Below, in pieces: positions 1 to 8,918 of a stretch of DNA of 64,000 bases. The notes below the pieces were generated by a model. That model searched no databases, was not told the origin of the DNA, and saw only the letters and a program-made list of their open reading frames with translations. The translations under genes and the position numbers were made by a program. Location: positions 310,001 to 374,000 of the forward strand of contig BGKB01000057.1 of assembly GCA_003116975.1 (NCBI GenBank), written 5' to 3'. How positions within the stretch are numbered: position 1 is the stretch's first letter; each line of letters begins with the position of its first letter. The stretch is from Aurantiochytrium sp. KH105. Its lineage: Eukaryota; Sar; Bigyra; Thraustochytrida; Thraustochytriidae.

Positions 1-2903
1 CGCCGCCACCACTTTCGTCGCATGCTGACGCGCCTACAAACGGGGAAGGAATTGAGAACGAGATTTCCGTGACCATGGCGACTCCCGGCAAACCCAGTAT
101 TGCGCCGGAAGAGTTCTCAAAGCTCATGTTAAGCATGACGCAAGAGTCGCTCGCGATCAAGCCCACGTGGGACGAGGTACAGCGGGGGCAACAAAGCCCT
201 TGCGAAGGGCCGTGGCCTCTGCGTGTGCGCATCGTTGGCCTTGAAGGCCTTCTTTCGCCCCCTAGTGCCTTTGCGGAGATAGATCACGTGCTCGGTCTGC
301 GTGTCCAGCTCGTCTATGCATCCCGCGTTCTCGAGACACGGGAGATTTCGCATTTTTTTCGCTTCAAGGCCAAAGCTGCAAGTGTGCGCCTCGATCAATG
401 GGTATCTTTCAACACGACCATGGACCATCTTCCACTTACCACACGGCTGTGCTTCACGCTGTACAATGCTGCAGCGATGAGCAAGGTCGCTGTAAGCTCG
501 TCTGGCGCTGGCGCTGGCGCTGGCGGTCTCGGGACTGGAGCGAGCGGCGCAAATGGGTCGACTCCTGGGCCCGTCTCACCCTTGTACAGCGGACCAGGTT
601 CCTCCATGGATCTTTCCATGTACGCCTGGTCGGGTAATGTCTCGAGCCAGGACCTTGGCCCCGCGCTTGCAATGGCGCAAATGGCGCCCTCCCAGATGCC
701 CCTTGACGCAGACCACGCCGTTGTGGCGGGGGCGTCGCTGCAATTGTTTGATCAACGCCATATCTTTCGCGCCGGCAGCCAATCTGCGCTGTTGTGGCCC
801 GGCAAAGCGGAGAAGCACCTCGCTTGCATGAACCGTTTCCCCGAGTTTCAGGACCAGGCTCGTCTTCAGCTTGAGTTAGATGAGTTCCGGAAGCCGCTCT
901 ATTTTGCACTGCCTCCTCCGATTCGCGTCAACATCTCAGGGCTACGCACACCAGATCCCAAAGGTATGCGTGGGCGCAACTTTGGCGAGTCCTCGGATCA
1001 GGCGGAACGGAATGCATCGAATGCGGACGCAAGCGGCAGCAAGCAACGCAAGTCGCGACGTGGTGTCGGCGTCTCGCCGAAGCGGGCCAAGAAGCCTAGT
1101 ATTCTGACCCGCTTCAAGCTTGCAAGTGGAAACTCGACAAGTGTCGCGGCCAGCTCCACCACAAGCAGCGAAGAGGGAAATGGCAAGGACCAGCTCACAG
1201 GCGATCGCGCTAATCCCGCCGGTCAAGGGGGCATCAGGGGCCGCAGAATGAGACGCCACGGCACGAAACCTCTCTCAAGAGCCGAGGATCTTGGAATTCC
1301 CAATGATGTGAGTCAAGATACTCGACGCGCATTGCTTCTCGACCCGGTGGCTTTTTACAAACTCTCTGCCGAGAAACTCAAGCCATTGTGGGCAGACCGG
1401 GACAAACTGGTGGGTCTCGCGTACGCTTTGCCACGCGTTCTTTTCGCGGCAGATTGGTGCGACCCTTTGCAGCGAGAGATGGCGCTCGAGATTGCCGGTC
1501 AATGGCAAGTGCCAGAGCCCATGGAGGCCCTCGAGCTCTTGGACTCGTGTCATGGAGACCTCCGTGTTCGCGAATACGCTGTGCGGTGTCTTGAGCCCCT
1601 CACGGACGAGGACCTCGGTGAGCTGCTCATTCAGCTCACGCAAGCGATCAAGTACGAGCCGTATCACGAATCATTTTTGGTGCGCTTCTTGCTGCGACGG
1701 GCATGGCAGAGCCCGCGCGAGATCGGGACAAAGCTGTTTTGGAGCCTACGATCAGAGATGCACAATCCTCGCGTGCGACCACGTTTTGGTCTCATTCTCC
1801 GCGTGTACCTGGAGTGCGCGAGTCCCGCGCATCGGCAGGATTTAAGTCAGGAGGTGGACGTGCAGAACCTGCTCAAGGAGGTGGCTGATGCGGTGCAACG
1901 GCAAAAAGGGTCTTCTCGGGCGGACCGCCACGCCTTTGCGCAAACAGAGCTCTCGAAGGTGTCGGATCAGCTCCCAGGTAGCTTTCAGCTTTGCCTCGAC
2001 CCGCGACTTGTGGTTCGCAAGCTGCAGGTGAAGGAGTGCAAAGTAATGAACTCAAAGAAGAAGCCCCTCTGGCTGAAGTTCTCCAGTGTGGACCCGGCAG
2101 AGGGCGGCGGAGAGCCGACTTTGATCATGTTCAAGGCCGGTGACGACTTGCGTCAGGACCAGATGACTTTGCAGATGCTTCGTCTCATGGATAAAATGTG
2201 GCTGGGTGATGGCCTCGATCTCTGCATGACACCGTACCGATGCATTTCCACGGGCAACGAACTTGGCATGATCGAAGTGGTGACGAACTCGGAGACGACG
2301 GCTAACATCCAAAAGCGACACGGAAAGCTCGGGGCTCTTTCATCGCGCACGCTCTACGAATGGCTCCAAGACTGTAATCGGGGCGGCTCAAACTTTAACG
2401 ACGTGCGGGACCGCTTCGTCCGTAGCTGCGCGGGCTACGTGGTGGCGACCTATGTGCTTGGGATTGGAGACCGGCACTCGGACAACATCATGTTGAATCG
2501 CGACGGTCGTCTCTTTCACATCGACTTTGGCCATTTTCTCGGGCATTTCAAGTCAAAGTATGGCGTGAAGCGCGAGCGGACGGCCTTTGTATTCACGAAA
2601 GAGATGGCTGCAGTCATGGGTGGGAAAAACGACAAGACGTTTTCGGAGTTTGTAAAGCTGTGCTGTCGCGCCTACAACATTTTGCGGCGGCATGGAAACA
2701 CGCTCGTGAATCTTTTTCGGCTCATGGTCCCTGCCGGGATGCCGGAGCTCACATCGGACGACTCAATTTTGTATCTTTGTCAAAAGCTCTGTTTAGAAAT
2801 GACCGAGCAGGAAGCGTCAGAGTCCTTTAAGCGTGAGATCCAGAGTGCGCTGGGCGATACATATCGGAGATTTGACAATCTCATTCACAACATCAAGACG
2901 TAA
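1..2903 (+). CDS. Class I-like phosphoinositide 3-kinase catalytic subunit (5' partial)
   Basis: Lipid kinase expected to phosphorylate the 3-OH of phosphoinositides at membranes. The order visible is a C2-like segment (about residues 45-290, broken by a Gly/Ser-rich insert), a helical PIK accessory region (about 425-620) and the kinase domain (about 650-944). DDLRQD, the catalytic GDRHSDN near residue 800 and the following HIDFGHFLGHF are intact. The activation loop carries GVKRER, the basic pattern of class I enzymes that use PI(4,5)P2; Vps34-type loops lack it. The frame is open back to base 1 with no stop, so the ATG at 75 is probably internal and the N-terminus (a Ras-binding or adaptor region in relatives) lies outside the window. 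It is convergent with the dehydrogenase ending at 3169. Family certain, class likely. Confidence 0.93.
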   Translation, partial: PPPLSSHADAPTNGEGIENEISVTMATPGKPSIAPEEFSKLMLSMTQESLAIKPTWDEVQRGQQSPCEGPWPLRVRIVGLEGLLSPPSAFAEIDHVLGLRVQLVYASRVLETREISHFFRFKAKAASVRLDQWVSFNTTMDHLPLTTRLCFTLYNAAAMSKVAVSSSGAGAGAGGLGTGASGANGSTPGPVSPLYSGPGSSMDLSMYAWSGNVSSQDLGPALAMAQMAPSQMPLDADHAVVAGASLQLFDQRHIFRAGSQSALLWPGKAEKHLACMNRFPEFQDQARLQLELDEFRKPLYFALPPPIRVNISGLRTPDPKGMRGRNFGESSDQAERNASNADASGSKQRKSRRGVGVSPKRAKKPSILTRFKLASGNSTSVAASSTTSSEEGNGKDQLTGDRANPAGQGGIRGRRMRRHGTKPLSRAEDLGIPNDVSQDTRRALLLDPVAFYKLSAEKLKPLWADRDKLVGLAYALPRVLFAADWCDPLQREMALEIAGQWQVPEPMEALELLDSCHGDLRVREYAVRCLEPLTDEDLGELLIQLTQAIKYEPYHESFLVRFLLRRAWQSPREIGTKLFWSLRSEMHNPRVRPRFGLILRVYLECASPAHRQDLSQEVDVQNLLKEVADAVQRQKGSSRADRHAFAQTELSKVSDQLPGSFQLCLDPRLVVRKLQVKECKVMNSKKKPLWLKFSSVDPAEGGGEPTLIMFKAGDDLRQDQMTLQMLRLMDKMWLGDGLDLCMTPYRCISTGNELGMIEVVTNSETTANIQKRHGKLGALSSRTLYEWLQDCNRGGSNFNDVRDRFVRSCAGYVVATYVLGIGDRHSDNIMLNRDGRLFHIDFGHFLGHFKSKYGVKRERTAFVFTKEMAAVMGGKNDKTFSEFVKLCCRAYNILRRHGNTLVNLFRLMVPAGMPELTSDDSILYLCQKLCLEMTEQEASESFKREIQSALGDTYRRFDNLIHNIKT

Positions 2904-3168
2904 AACCTGTCGAGGTGGTACACGGCGGATCATGATGGCTCTAATCTGCGAGTCAGCGGTGAGGGCTTCTCGCGGTGAGAATTTCTCTTGCAAGGCTTTT
3001 CGAACGTTTGTTCTTCTTGTGCATGCGCATACCGTCATGCTTTGTTATTATTTTTTAGACGAAGACACAATCGACTGACTGGCATGACAACTTTTCCTTT
3101 CTTTTTTGGGGGGTGCCTTTCTTAGAGTGAGTGGTGTGAGGGTGCGAGTCGGAGGAAAAGGCTCTTCC

Positions 3169-4794
3169 TTAGAGCTTGGCGTGCCGCTTCATGGCAAGCT
3201 TGGTCATTTGTTGTTCCATGATGAGTGTCGCGCCAGCCGGGATCACGTACGCCTTGGTATTATCAGCAAGAGGCTGGATGCGCCGGCCCACAGACCGCGA
3301 GTCAAGACTGTTGCCGCCGAAAATGTGCGTCGTTTCTCCGGCGCAGTACTCGTACACGTTTCCAACTTCCGCCTTGAGCCCGCAAATGATGTCGCCAAGA
3401 TTCTCGTTCGTCTCGGCGCGAGACATGGTCGTGAGCTGGTACACAATACTTTCCATCCAAGCGTGCGTTTGCTCGACGCGGGTCGCCATGCGCGCGAGCT
3501 TGGCTTTGATGACATCGTGATCCGCCAGTCTCTTGCCAAAGGTCTTGCGCTTGACCGCGTACTTGAAGGACTCTTCAACGCAAACGCGCGAAAGTCGGTT
3601 GCATAGCGTGGACAAGTACAGGCGCTCGTGGTTGAGGTTGTGCATGAGCTGCCTGAAGCCCAGATTGAGATTTTCCCGACCCCCGATGATGTTGTCCGCT
3701 GGCACGCGCACGTCCTCGAACTCGATGTATGAGGTGCCGGCGATGGCGGCACGCTCGCCGAGGCCAATTTTGCGCACGGAGATGCCTGGGAGAGACATGT
3801 CCACGATGATGAGGGTGGTACCCACGGCAGCGGGCAGGGACATGTCTGTGCGGCACGCAAGAACAATGTAATCCGCGTACGCGGCATTGGTGATCCATTT
3901 TTTGACACCGTTGATGCGAATCGTACGTCCGTCGTCTTCAAAGACAGCGGCCGTCCCGAGTGCGGCGACGTCGCTTCCGGCGTTCGGCTCTGACATGCCC
4001 AAAGCAATGAACTTGCGGCCCATGAGCACATCTGGTGCACACGTTTGACGCTGCTCCTCTGTGCCGTACGCCATGATGGCGGAGAGAGCGATGGCCGGAC
4101 CATTGGTGATGGCGGCCAAGACACTTCCGTTTGCGCAGCGAGCGAGCTCGTCATAGAGAATGAACTCGTGAAAGTGGTCAAAGTCTTCCACCTCTGGAGT
4201 GCCAGCATCCACGTATGCGCGAGGGAACTTGTCCATGCCTGTCATGAGCGCAAGCAGACCTCGGCGTCCCATCTCCTCCGTGACAAACGCTGGCGGTCGC
4301 TTGTCCATCTCCCAGTCTTCCATGGTGGGGAGAAGAACAGTGTCGACAAAGTCGCGCACGCGCGCTCGAAAAGCTCGGTGCGTGTCCTTGTAGTACGGCG
4401 AGTTGAAGCGAAGTGTCCAGATGGGCTCGGAATAAGGCACGACAGATTTCTTTTCTGGCGCCTCGTCCAGCTTTGCCACGCGGAGACGGTCGCCGTACTT
4501 GCGCAGGACCCCCTCGTGATGAAAGAGGCGAAAGTCTTCCGTCACGTCAGTGCCGGCAGCGCGAGCCAGGATCTGCTTGCCTCCGGGATGCAGTGCGATG
4601 AACTTGCTCACGTCGAAGACATCGTCGCCCACAATGACCCAGGCGTCGTCCGCAGTGGCGTGTTTCGCCACCTCGGCGCGCGCCACGCGGCGCGCAGTCT
4701 TGTCTTGGCTCCCTGGCGGCATCCTGCGATCTGGCCTCTGCTGTTCGCTTTTTGCGCTTGCTTTTGCGTTTTGTCTCGAGCTTTGGCTTTTCAT
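3169..4794 (-). CDS. Cytochrome b5-acyl-CoA dehydrogenase fusion, copy 1
   Basis: An N-terminal cytochrome b5 domain (about residues 40-115, heme ligands in HPGG and LFHHEG) is fused to a full flavin acyl-CoA dehydrogenase domain (about 130-541). The protein should oxidise an acyl-CoA and may pass electrons to its own heme. The C-terminus is HAKL, a good PTS1 peroxisomal signal. The Glu of the common YEGT motif is absent (IPAGAT instead), but NHERL sits where isovaleryl-CoA dehydrogenase has its catalytic Glu (LDLERL). The ATG at 4794 gives 541 residues. An in-frame ATG at 4722 matches the start of the second copy and may be the true start. It is the downstream member of a tandem pair; the copies are nearly identical in the first half and diverge in the second. 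Confidence 0.93.
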   Translation of the reverse strand: MKSQSSRQNAKASAKSEQQRPDRRMPPGSQDKTARRVARAEVAKHATADDAWVIVGDDVFDVSKFIALHPGGKQILARAAGTDVTEDFRLFHHEGVLRKYGDRLRVAKLDEAPEKKSVVPYSEPIWTLRFNSPYYKDTHRAFRARVRDFVDTVLLPTMEDWEMDKRPPAFVTEEMGRRGLLALMTGMDKFPRAYVDAGTPEVEDFDHFHEFILYDELARCANGSVLAAITNGPAIALSAIMAYGTEEQRQTCAPDVLMGRKFIALGMSEPNAGSDVAALGTAAVFEDDGRTIRINGVKKWITNAAYADYIVLACRTDMSLPAAVGTTLIIVDMSLPGISVRKIGLGERAAIAGTSYIEFEDVRVPADNIIGGRENLNLGFRQLMHNLNHERLYLSTLCNRLSRVCVEESFKYAVKRKTFGKRLADHDVIKAKLARMATRVEQTHAWMESIVYQLTTMSRAETNENLGDIICGLKAEVGNVYEYCAGETTHIFGGNSLDSRSVGRRIQPLADNTKAYVIPAGATLIMEQQMTKLAMKRHAKL

Positions 4795-4927
4795 GCTATG
4801 TTCTCAGGCAGGGCCTATGTCCGACACATCAAAGCTTGGACTTGGACATCTTCTTGAAAAACCTACATATAGAATCATCGTCTTGAATTTTCGACAAACT
4901 TGCTTATTTTTTTACTTGACTGTTTGT

Positions 4928-6478
4928 TTAGAGCTTGGCGTGCCACTTCATGGCAAGCTTGGTCATCTGTTGTTCCATGATGAGTGTCGCGCCAGCCGGG
5001 ATCACGTAGCCCTTGGTGGCGGCGGCAAGAGGCTGGATGCGTCGACCCACAGAACGTGAGTCGAGACTGTTGCCGCCGAAAATGTGCGTCGTTTCCCTTG
5101 CGCAGTACTCGTAGACATTTCCAACTTCCGCCTTGAGCCCGCAAAGGATGTCGCCGAGTTTATCGTTCGCCTCGGCGCGGGACATGGTCGTAAGCTGGTA
5201 CACAATGCTTTCTATCCAAGCATGCGTTTGTTCGACGCGGGTCGCCATGCGCGCAAGACTGGCCTTGATGACATCGTGATCCGCCAGTCTCTTGCCAAAG
5301 GTCTTGCGCTTGACCGCGTACTTGAAGGACTCCTCGACACAGATACGTGAAAACCGATTGCAGACGGAGGCAATGTACAGGCGCTCGTGATTGAGGTTGT
5401 GCATGAGGTGCCTGAAGCCCAGATTGAGGTTCGCCCGACCCCCGATGATGTTCTCTGCTGGCACGCGCACGTCCTCGAACTCGAGGTAAGAGGTGCCCGC
5501 AATGACGGCATGCTCGCCGAGGCCAATTTTGCGAATCGAAATGCCTGGGAGAGACATGTCCACAATGATAAGAGACGTCCCAACGCCGGCATGCACCGAA
5601 AAGTCGGTACGGCACGCAAGAACCATATAATCCGCATATGTAGCATTGGTGATCCACTTCTTGACACCGTTGATACGAATCGTACGTCCGTCGTCTTCAA
5701 AGACAGCGGCCGTCTGAAGGGCAGCAACGTCGCTTCCGGCGTTCGGCTCTGACATGCCCAAAGCAATGAACTTGCGGCCCATGAGCACGTCAGGCGCAAC
5801 CATTTGACGCTGCTCCTCTGTGCCGTACGCCATGATGGCGGAGAGAGCGATGGCCGGACCATTGGTGATGGCGGCCAAGGCGCTTCCGTTTGCGCAGCGA
5901 GCGAGCTCGTCATAGAGAATGAACTCGTGAAAGTGGTCAAAGTCTTCCACCTCAGGAGTGCCAGCATCTACGTATGCGCGAGGGAACTTGTCCATGCCTG
6001 TCATGAGCGCAAGCAGACCTCGGCGTCCCATCTCCTCCGTGACAAACGCTGGCGGTCGCTTGTCCATCTCCCAGTCTTCCATGGTGGGGAGAAGAACAGT
6101 GTCGACAAAGTCGCGCACGCGCGCTCGAAAAGCTCGGTGCGTGTCCTTGTAGTACGGCGAGTTGAAGCGAAGTGTCCAGATGGGCTCGGAATAAGGCACG
6201 ACAGGTTTCTTTTCTGGCGCCTCGTCCAGCTTTGCCACGCGGAGACGGTCGCCGTACTTGCGCAGGACCCCCTCGTGATGAAAGAGGCGAAAGTCTTCCG
6301 TCACGTCAGTGCCGGCAGCGCGAGCCAGGATCTGCTTGCCTCCGGGATGCAGTGCGATGAACTTGCTCACGTCGAAGACATCGTCGCCTACGATGACCCA
6401 GGCGTCGTCCGCAGTGGCGTGTTTCGCCACCTCGGCTCGCGCCACGCGGCGCACAGTCTTGTCTCGGCTTTCCGGCAT
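4928..6478 (-). CDS. Cytochrome b5-acyl-CoA dehydrogenase fusion, copy 2
   Basis: Paralogue of the adjacent reverse-strand gene, with the same order: cytochrome b5 (HPGG, LFHHEG) then acyl-CoA dehydrogenase; 516 residues from the ATG at 6478 (MPESRDK). It ends HAKL, again a peroxisomal PTS1-type tail, preceded by Trp where copy 1 has Arg. NHERL and IPAGAT are conserved, so an isovaleryl-type placement of the catalytic Glu is inferred here too. Substitutions relative to copy 1 are rare before about residue 230 and frequent after it, for example FSVHAG against MSLPAA. Substrate chain length or branching cannot be read from the sequence. It diverges from the RGS-like gene at 6911. Confidence 0.93.
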   Translation of the reverse strand: MPESRDKTVRRVARAEVAKHATADDAWVIVGDDVFDVSKFIALHPGGKQILARAAGTDVTEDFRLFHHEGVLRKYGDRLRVAKLDEAPEKKPVVPYSEPIWTLRFNSPYYKDTHRAFRARVRDFVDTVLLPTMEDWEMDKRPPAFVTEEMGRRGLLALMTGMDKFPRAYVDAGTPEVEDFDHFHEFILYDELARCANGSALAAITNGPAIALSAIMAYGTEEQRQMVAPDVLMGRKFIALGMSEPNAGSDVAALQTAAVFEDDGRTIRINGVKKWITNATYADYMVLACRTDFSVHAGVGTSLIIVDMSLPGISIRKIGLGEHAVIAGTSYLEFEDVRVPAENIIGGRANLNLGFRHLMHNLNHERLYIASVCNRFSRICVEESFKYAVKRKTFGKRLADHDVIKASLARMATRVEQTHAWIESIVYQLTTMSRAEANDKLGDILCGLKAEVGNVYEYCARETTHIFGGNSLDSRSVGRRIQPLAAATKGYVIPAGATLIMEQQMTKLAMKWHAKL

Positions 6479-6910
6479 CCTGGCACCTTTGAAGAGTCTT
6501 TACCTCTTGCTTTCAACGATGCGTTTTGATTTTGCTTTGTTCCGCTGCATCCCGTTTCTCATCTCTGCACGGCCTGTCCGACATGGGCTCACTCGTGTCC
6601 GCCGACTTTGTCGGGTCCAGGATCCCGCGTGTCCCGCCCGTCTTCGTGTCTACGTTCATGTCTACGTTCCCGCCCCTGCTCTGTTCTGTTGAGAACGCTG
6701 TCGGTGTGTCCGAGCCCGAGTCGAGTCCTGTCAACGGTCTTCTTCACACCTGCAGCCAAATCCAGCACAGCGCGCCCGTGCGACCCGCGCGAGCAAGGAG
6801 AGACATTAAGGGCGCCAGGAGCGCGCGCAGGACCCGAGCCCGCGACGCGAGCGAACGTAGGTCCGGCGCGTGTGAAAGAGGAGAGGTCGAGGCGAGTCGC
6901 GCGCAAGAAG
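6479..6910. promoter_or_regulatory. Divergent intergenic region between dehydrogenase copy 2 and the RGS-like gene
   Basis: About 430 bases between two opposite-strand ATGs, presumably holding both promoters. The frame of the RGS-like gene stays open upstream of its first ATG, so an upstream exon or non-ATG start cannot be excluded. No TATA box or repeat was recognised. Confidence 0.4.
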
Positions 6911-8878
6911 ATGGACATCTTGCGCGAAGCTGCTGCGCGCAAGGCGCGAACCGCGGAAAACGAGCGCGAGAAGGCCGAGCAGCAGTGGCGGACACCCGGG
7001 GCGCATGGAGGCTGGGGCAAGGGACCAGGGCGTCGTGAGAAGGCATTTGTGCTAGGCTGCGCAGCGAGGGAGGTGACTCCGGCGGAGCGGCGGACACATT
7101 TTTGGCGAAGCGAGTCTCGTTGCGAGACGCCCGCTGGAAAAGCCGCGCAAGTCCCATTCGAAGCTCTCATGTGGCAGGCAGAGCGTGCTGCCGACCGCGT
7201 GACCACACAATATCTGAACGTTTCCCCCGAGGATCTTCGCTCTCCTGTGCAGCGAAGGCTTTTCGATGCTCTCGATGAACTGCTCGCAAACGAAGTGGCG
7301 CAAGAAGCCGCAGAGGTTCTCCTTGGGAGTGGTATCGCCCCAGCACCTTGGTACGCGTGGCATGCTCTCGAAGAATTTCGCACGGCGCAGCTTGAGCCTA
7401 CAGCAGAACGCGATGAGCTGGCGCGCGACGAGGCACGGAATCTGCTTGAACTCTTTTGCGACTCCACATCTGCACTCTATGTACCTGTTGGCGACGTCAT
7501 TCGCGGAACGATCGAGCGCGTTTTACACTCAACGCCGGATCACATCGACATTGGTCGCAAGTTGTTTCTGGGCATGCAAAGCAAGATCATGGTCGAGATG
7601 GAGCGCTTCGTACTTCCTCCTCTCCTACGCGATGAAGACTTTCGCGCTTTGGTGCGTGAAGAAGGCGTCATTGTTGTCGCGCACCTTTCCATGGCAGAGC
7701 TGTTATCTTATCCGGAACTATGTAAAATTTTCGGAGGGTATCTCGCAAAGTGCGATCCAGAAGCAAATCGCGTCCTCGAGTGGCTAAAACTCGAAACAGT
7801 TTCTGCGCGTCGCGCCATTCTGGAAAGGGACAACGATCTCGTTGCGACATTGCGTCGTGCCGCCAATGACCAATCGGTACAGCATGCGCTTGAGCGCCGA
7901 CGCGACGAGGATGTGCAAACGCTCGAGGCGCACGCCTTCTTCTTTCTGCGTGATACATGTTTGACAGACTTTATGTGGACCGAGGGGTATCTGCGGTGTC
8001 TTAGTATTCTTGCTGGTGTTGACCTCGCGGCCCTTGGGGACGCGTACGCTACGCGAGAAGTAATGAATGTCAACAATGAGATTGCGGGTGCTGGCCTGTC
8101 CTCCAAAAAAGGGCGGCGAGCACGTCGGCCGCATGCAGAAAACAAATTTGGAGACAACCAAGCACCCGATGTCCAAGCGGGAAGTGCTCTTGGAGAAGAG
8201 ACTGAGGCGCCGCAAAGTGCTCGAGGGCTCGAGCGCGATCGGCCACACTTGCTTATGCAACGTCTTGTCCACCCTTTCCGCCGGTCTTCTTCATCATCAT
8301 CGTCATCGTCGTCGTCGTCGTCGTCATCCTCCTATTCTTCGTACTTGAACTCGCCCCGAAGCAGCGGTACCTCGAGCAAACGCGGAAGAAAAATCGGCAT
8401 TGCGCCAGCAATGAGCGGCGATCAGCTCGGACGCACTGTCAAGCGTTCTGCAACGCCGCGCGACTGGAAGTATGCACATCGGTGCTGCTGTGAGCGTGTT
8501 GCAAGAAAGCAAGGCGATCTTCGCATTGGTGCAAGCAGCGCGAATGGAAGCCAGCGCCGCGTTTTGGTCGGTCTCGAGGGTGTCATGACGCATCCCCGCC
8601 TGCGTCAAGGGGCGAAAGCATTTGTCAGTGCGTCGTACCGCCCCGTGGACCAGCACGCGATCCAAGTGTTGCACGCCTTGAAGGCGCTGCGCAGAGACGC
8701 CTCGCCTCTTCCCTTCCTCGAGGCCGCGGCGCCTCTCTTGACGCAATATGTGGACAGCGACTTTGCTTCGTCCGCCTCCGATGAAGAGCTGGACCGTGTA
8801 TGCACAAACATCTTTGCAAGACGATACATGCCACTGCTCACTGCTCTGAGCACGCTCTCGCAAAAGTTTCATGGTTAG
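6911..8878 (+). CDS. RGS-domain-like protein with serine-tract insertion
   Basis: About 655 residues from the first ATG in frame. After a basic, helical N-terminus comes an all-helical segment (about residues 145-260) with RGS features: WYAWHALEEF, a run of helices, then LFLGMQSKIMVEMERFVLPPLL. RGS proteins accelerate GTP hydrolysis by G-alpha subunits. A second helical stretch follows (about 330-370). Near residue 460 lies a tract of about 16 serines encoded by TCA/TCG/TCC repeats, then a conserved-looking C-terminus with no family I recognise. The stop is only 40 bases from the convergent APC2 stop. RGS identity is a motif judgement; activity on a G protein is untested. Confidence 0.6.
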   Translation: MDILREAAARKARTAENEREKAEQQWRTPGAHGGWGKGPGRREKAFVLGCAAREVTPAERRTHFWRSESRCETPAGKAAQVPFEALMWQAERAADRVTTQYLNVSPEDLRSPVQRRLFDALDELLANEVAQEAAEVLLGSGIAPAPWYAWHALEEFRTAQLEPTAERDELARDEARNLLELFCDSTSALYVPVGDVIRGTIERVLHSTPDHIDIGRKLFLGMQSKIMVEMERFVLPPLLRDEDFRALVREEGVIVVAHLSMAELLSYPELCKIFGGYLAKCDPEANRVLEWLKLETVSARRAILERDNDLVATLRRAANDQSVQHALERRRDEDVQTLEAHAFFFLRDTCLTDFMWTEGYLRCLSILAGVDLAALGDAYATREVMNVNNEIAGAGLSSKKGRRARRPHAENKFGDNQAPDVQAGSALGEETEAPQSARGLERDRPHLLMQRLVHPFRRSSSSSSSSSSSSSSSSYSSYLNSPRSSGTSSKRGRKIGIAPAMSGDQLGRTVKRSATPRDWKYAHRCCCERVARKQGDLRIGASSANGSQRRVLVGLEGVMTHPRLRQGAKAFVSASYRPVDQHAIQVLHALKALRRDASPLPFLEAAAPLLTQYVDSDFASSASDEELDRVCTNIFARRYMPLLTALSTLSQKFHG

Positions 8879-8918
8879 CGTAGGGTCCTCAGCGTAGCTA
8901 TGTGAATAAAAAAGGACT

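Noticed and set aside
4045-4857. Long open frames antisense to the dehydrogenase genes (also 5804-6529)
   Set aside because: They mirror the duplicated sense genes and arise from codon bias in GC-rich DNA; the sense proteins have clear domains.
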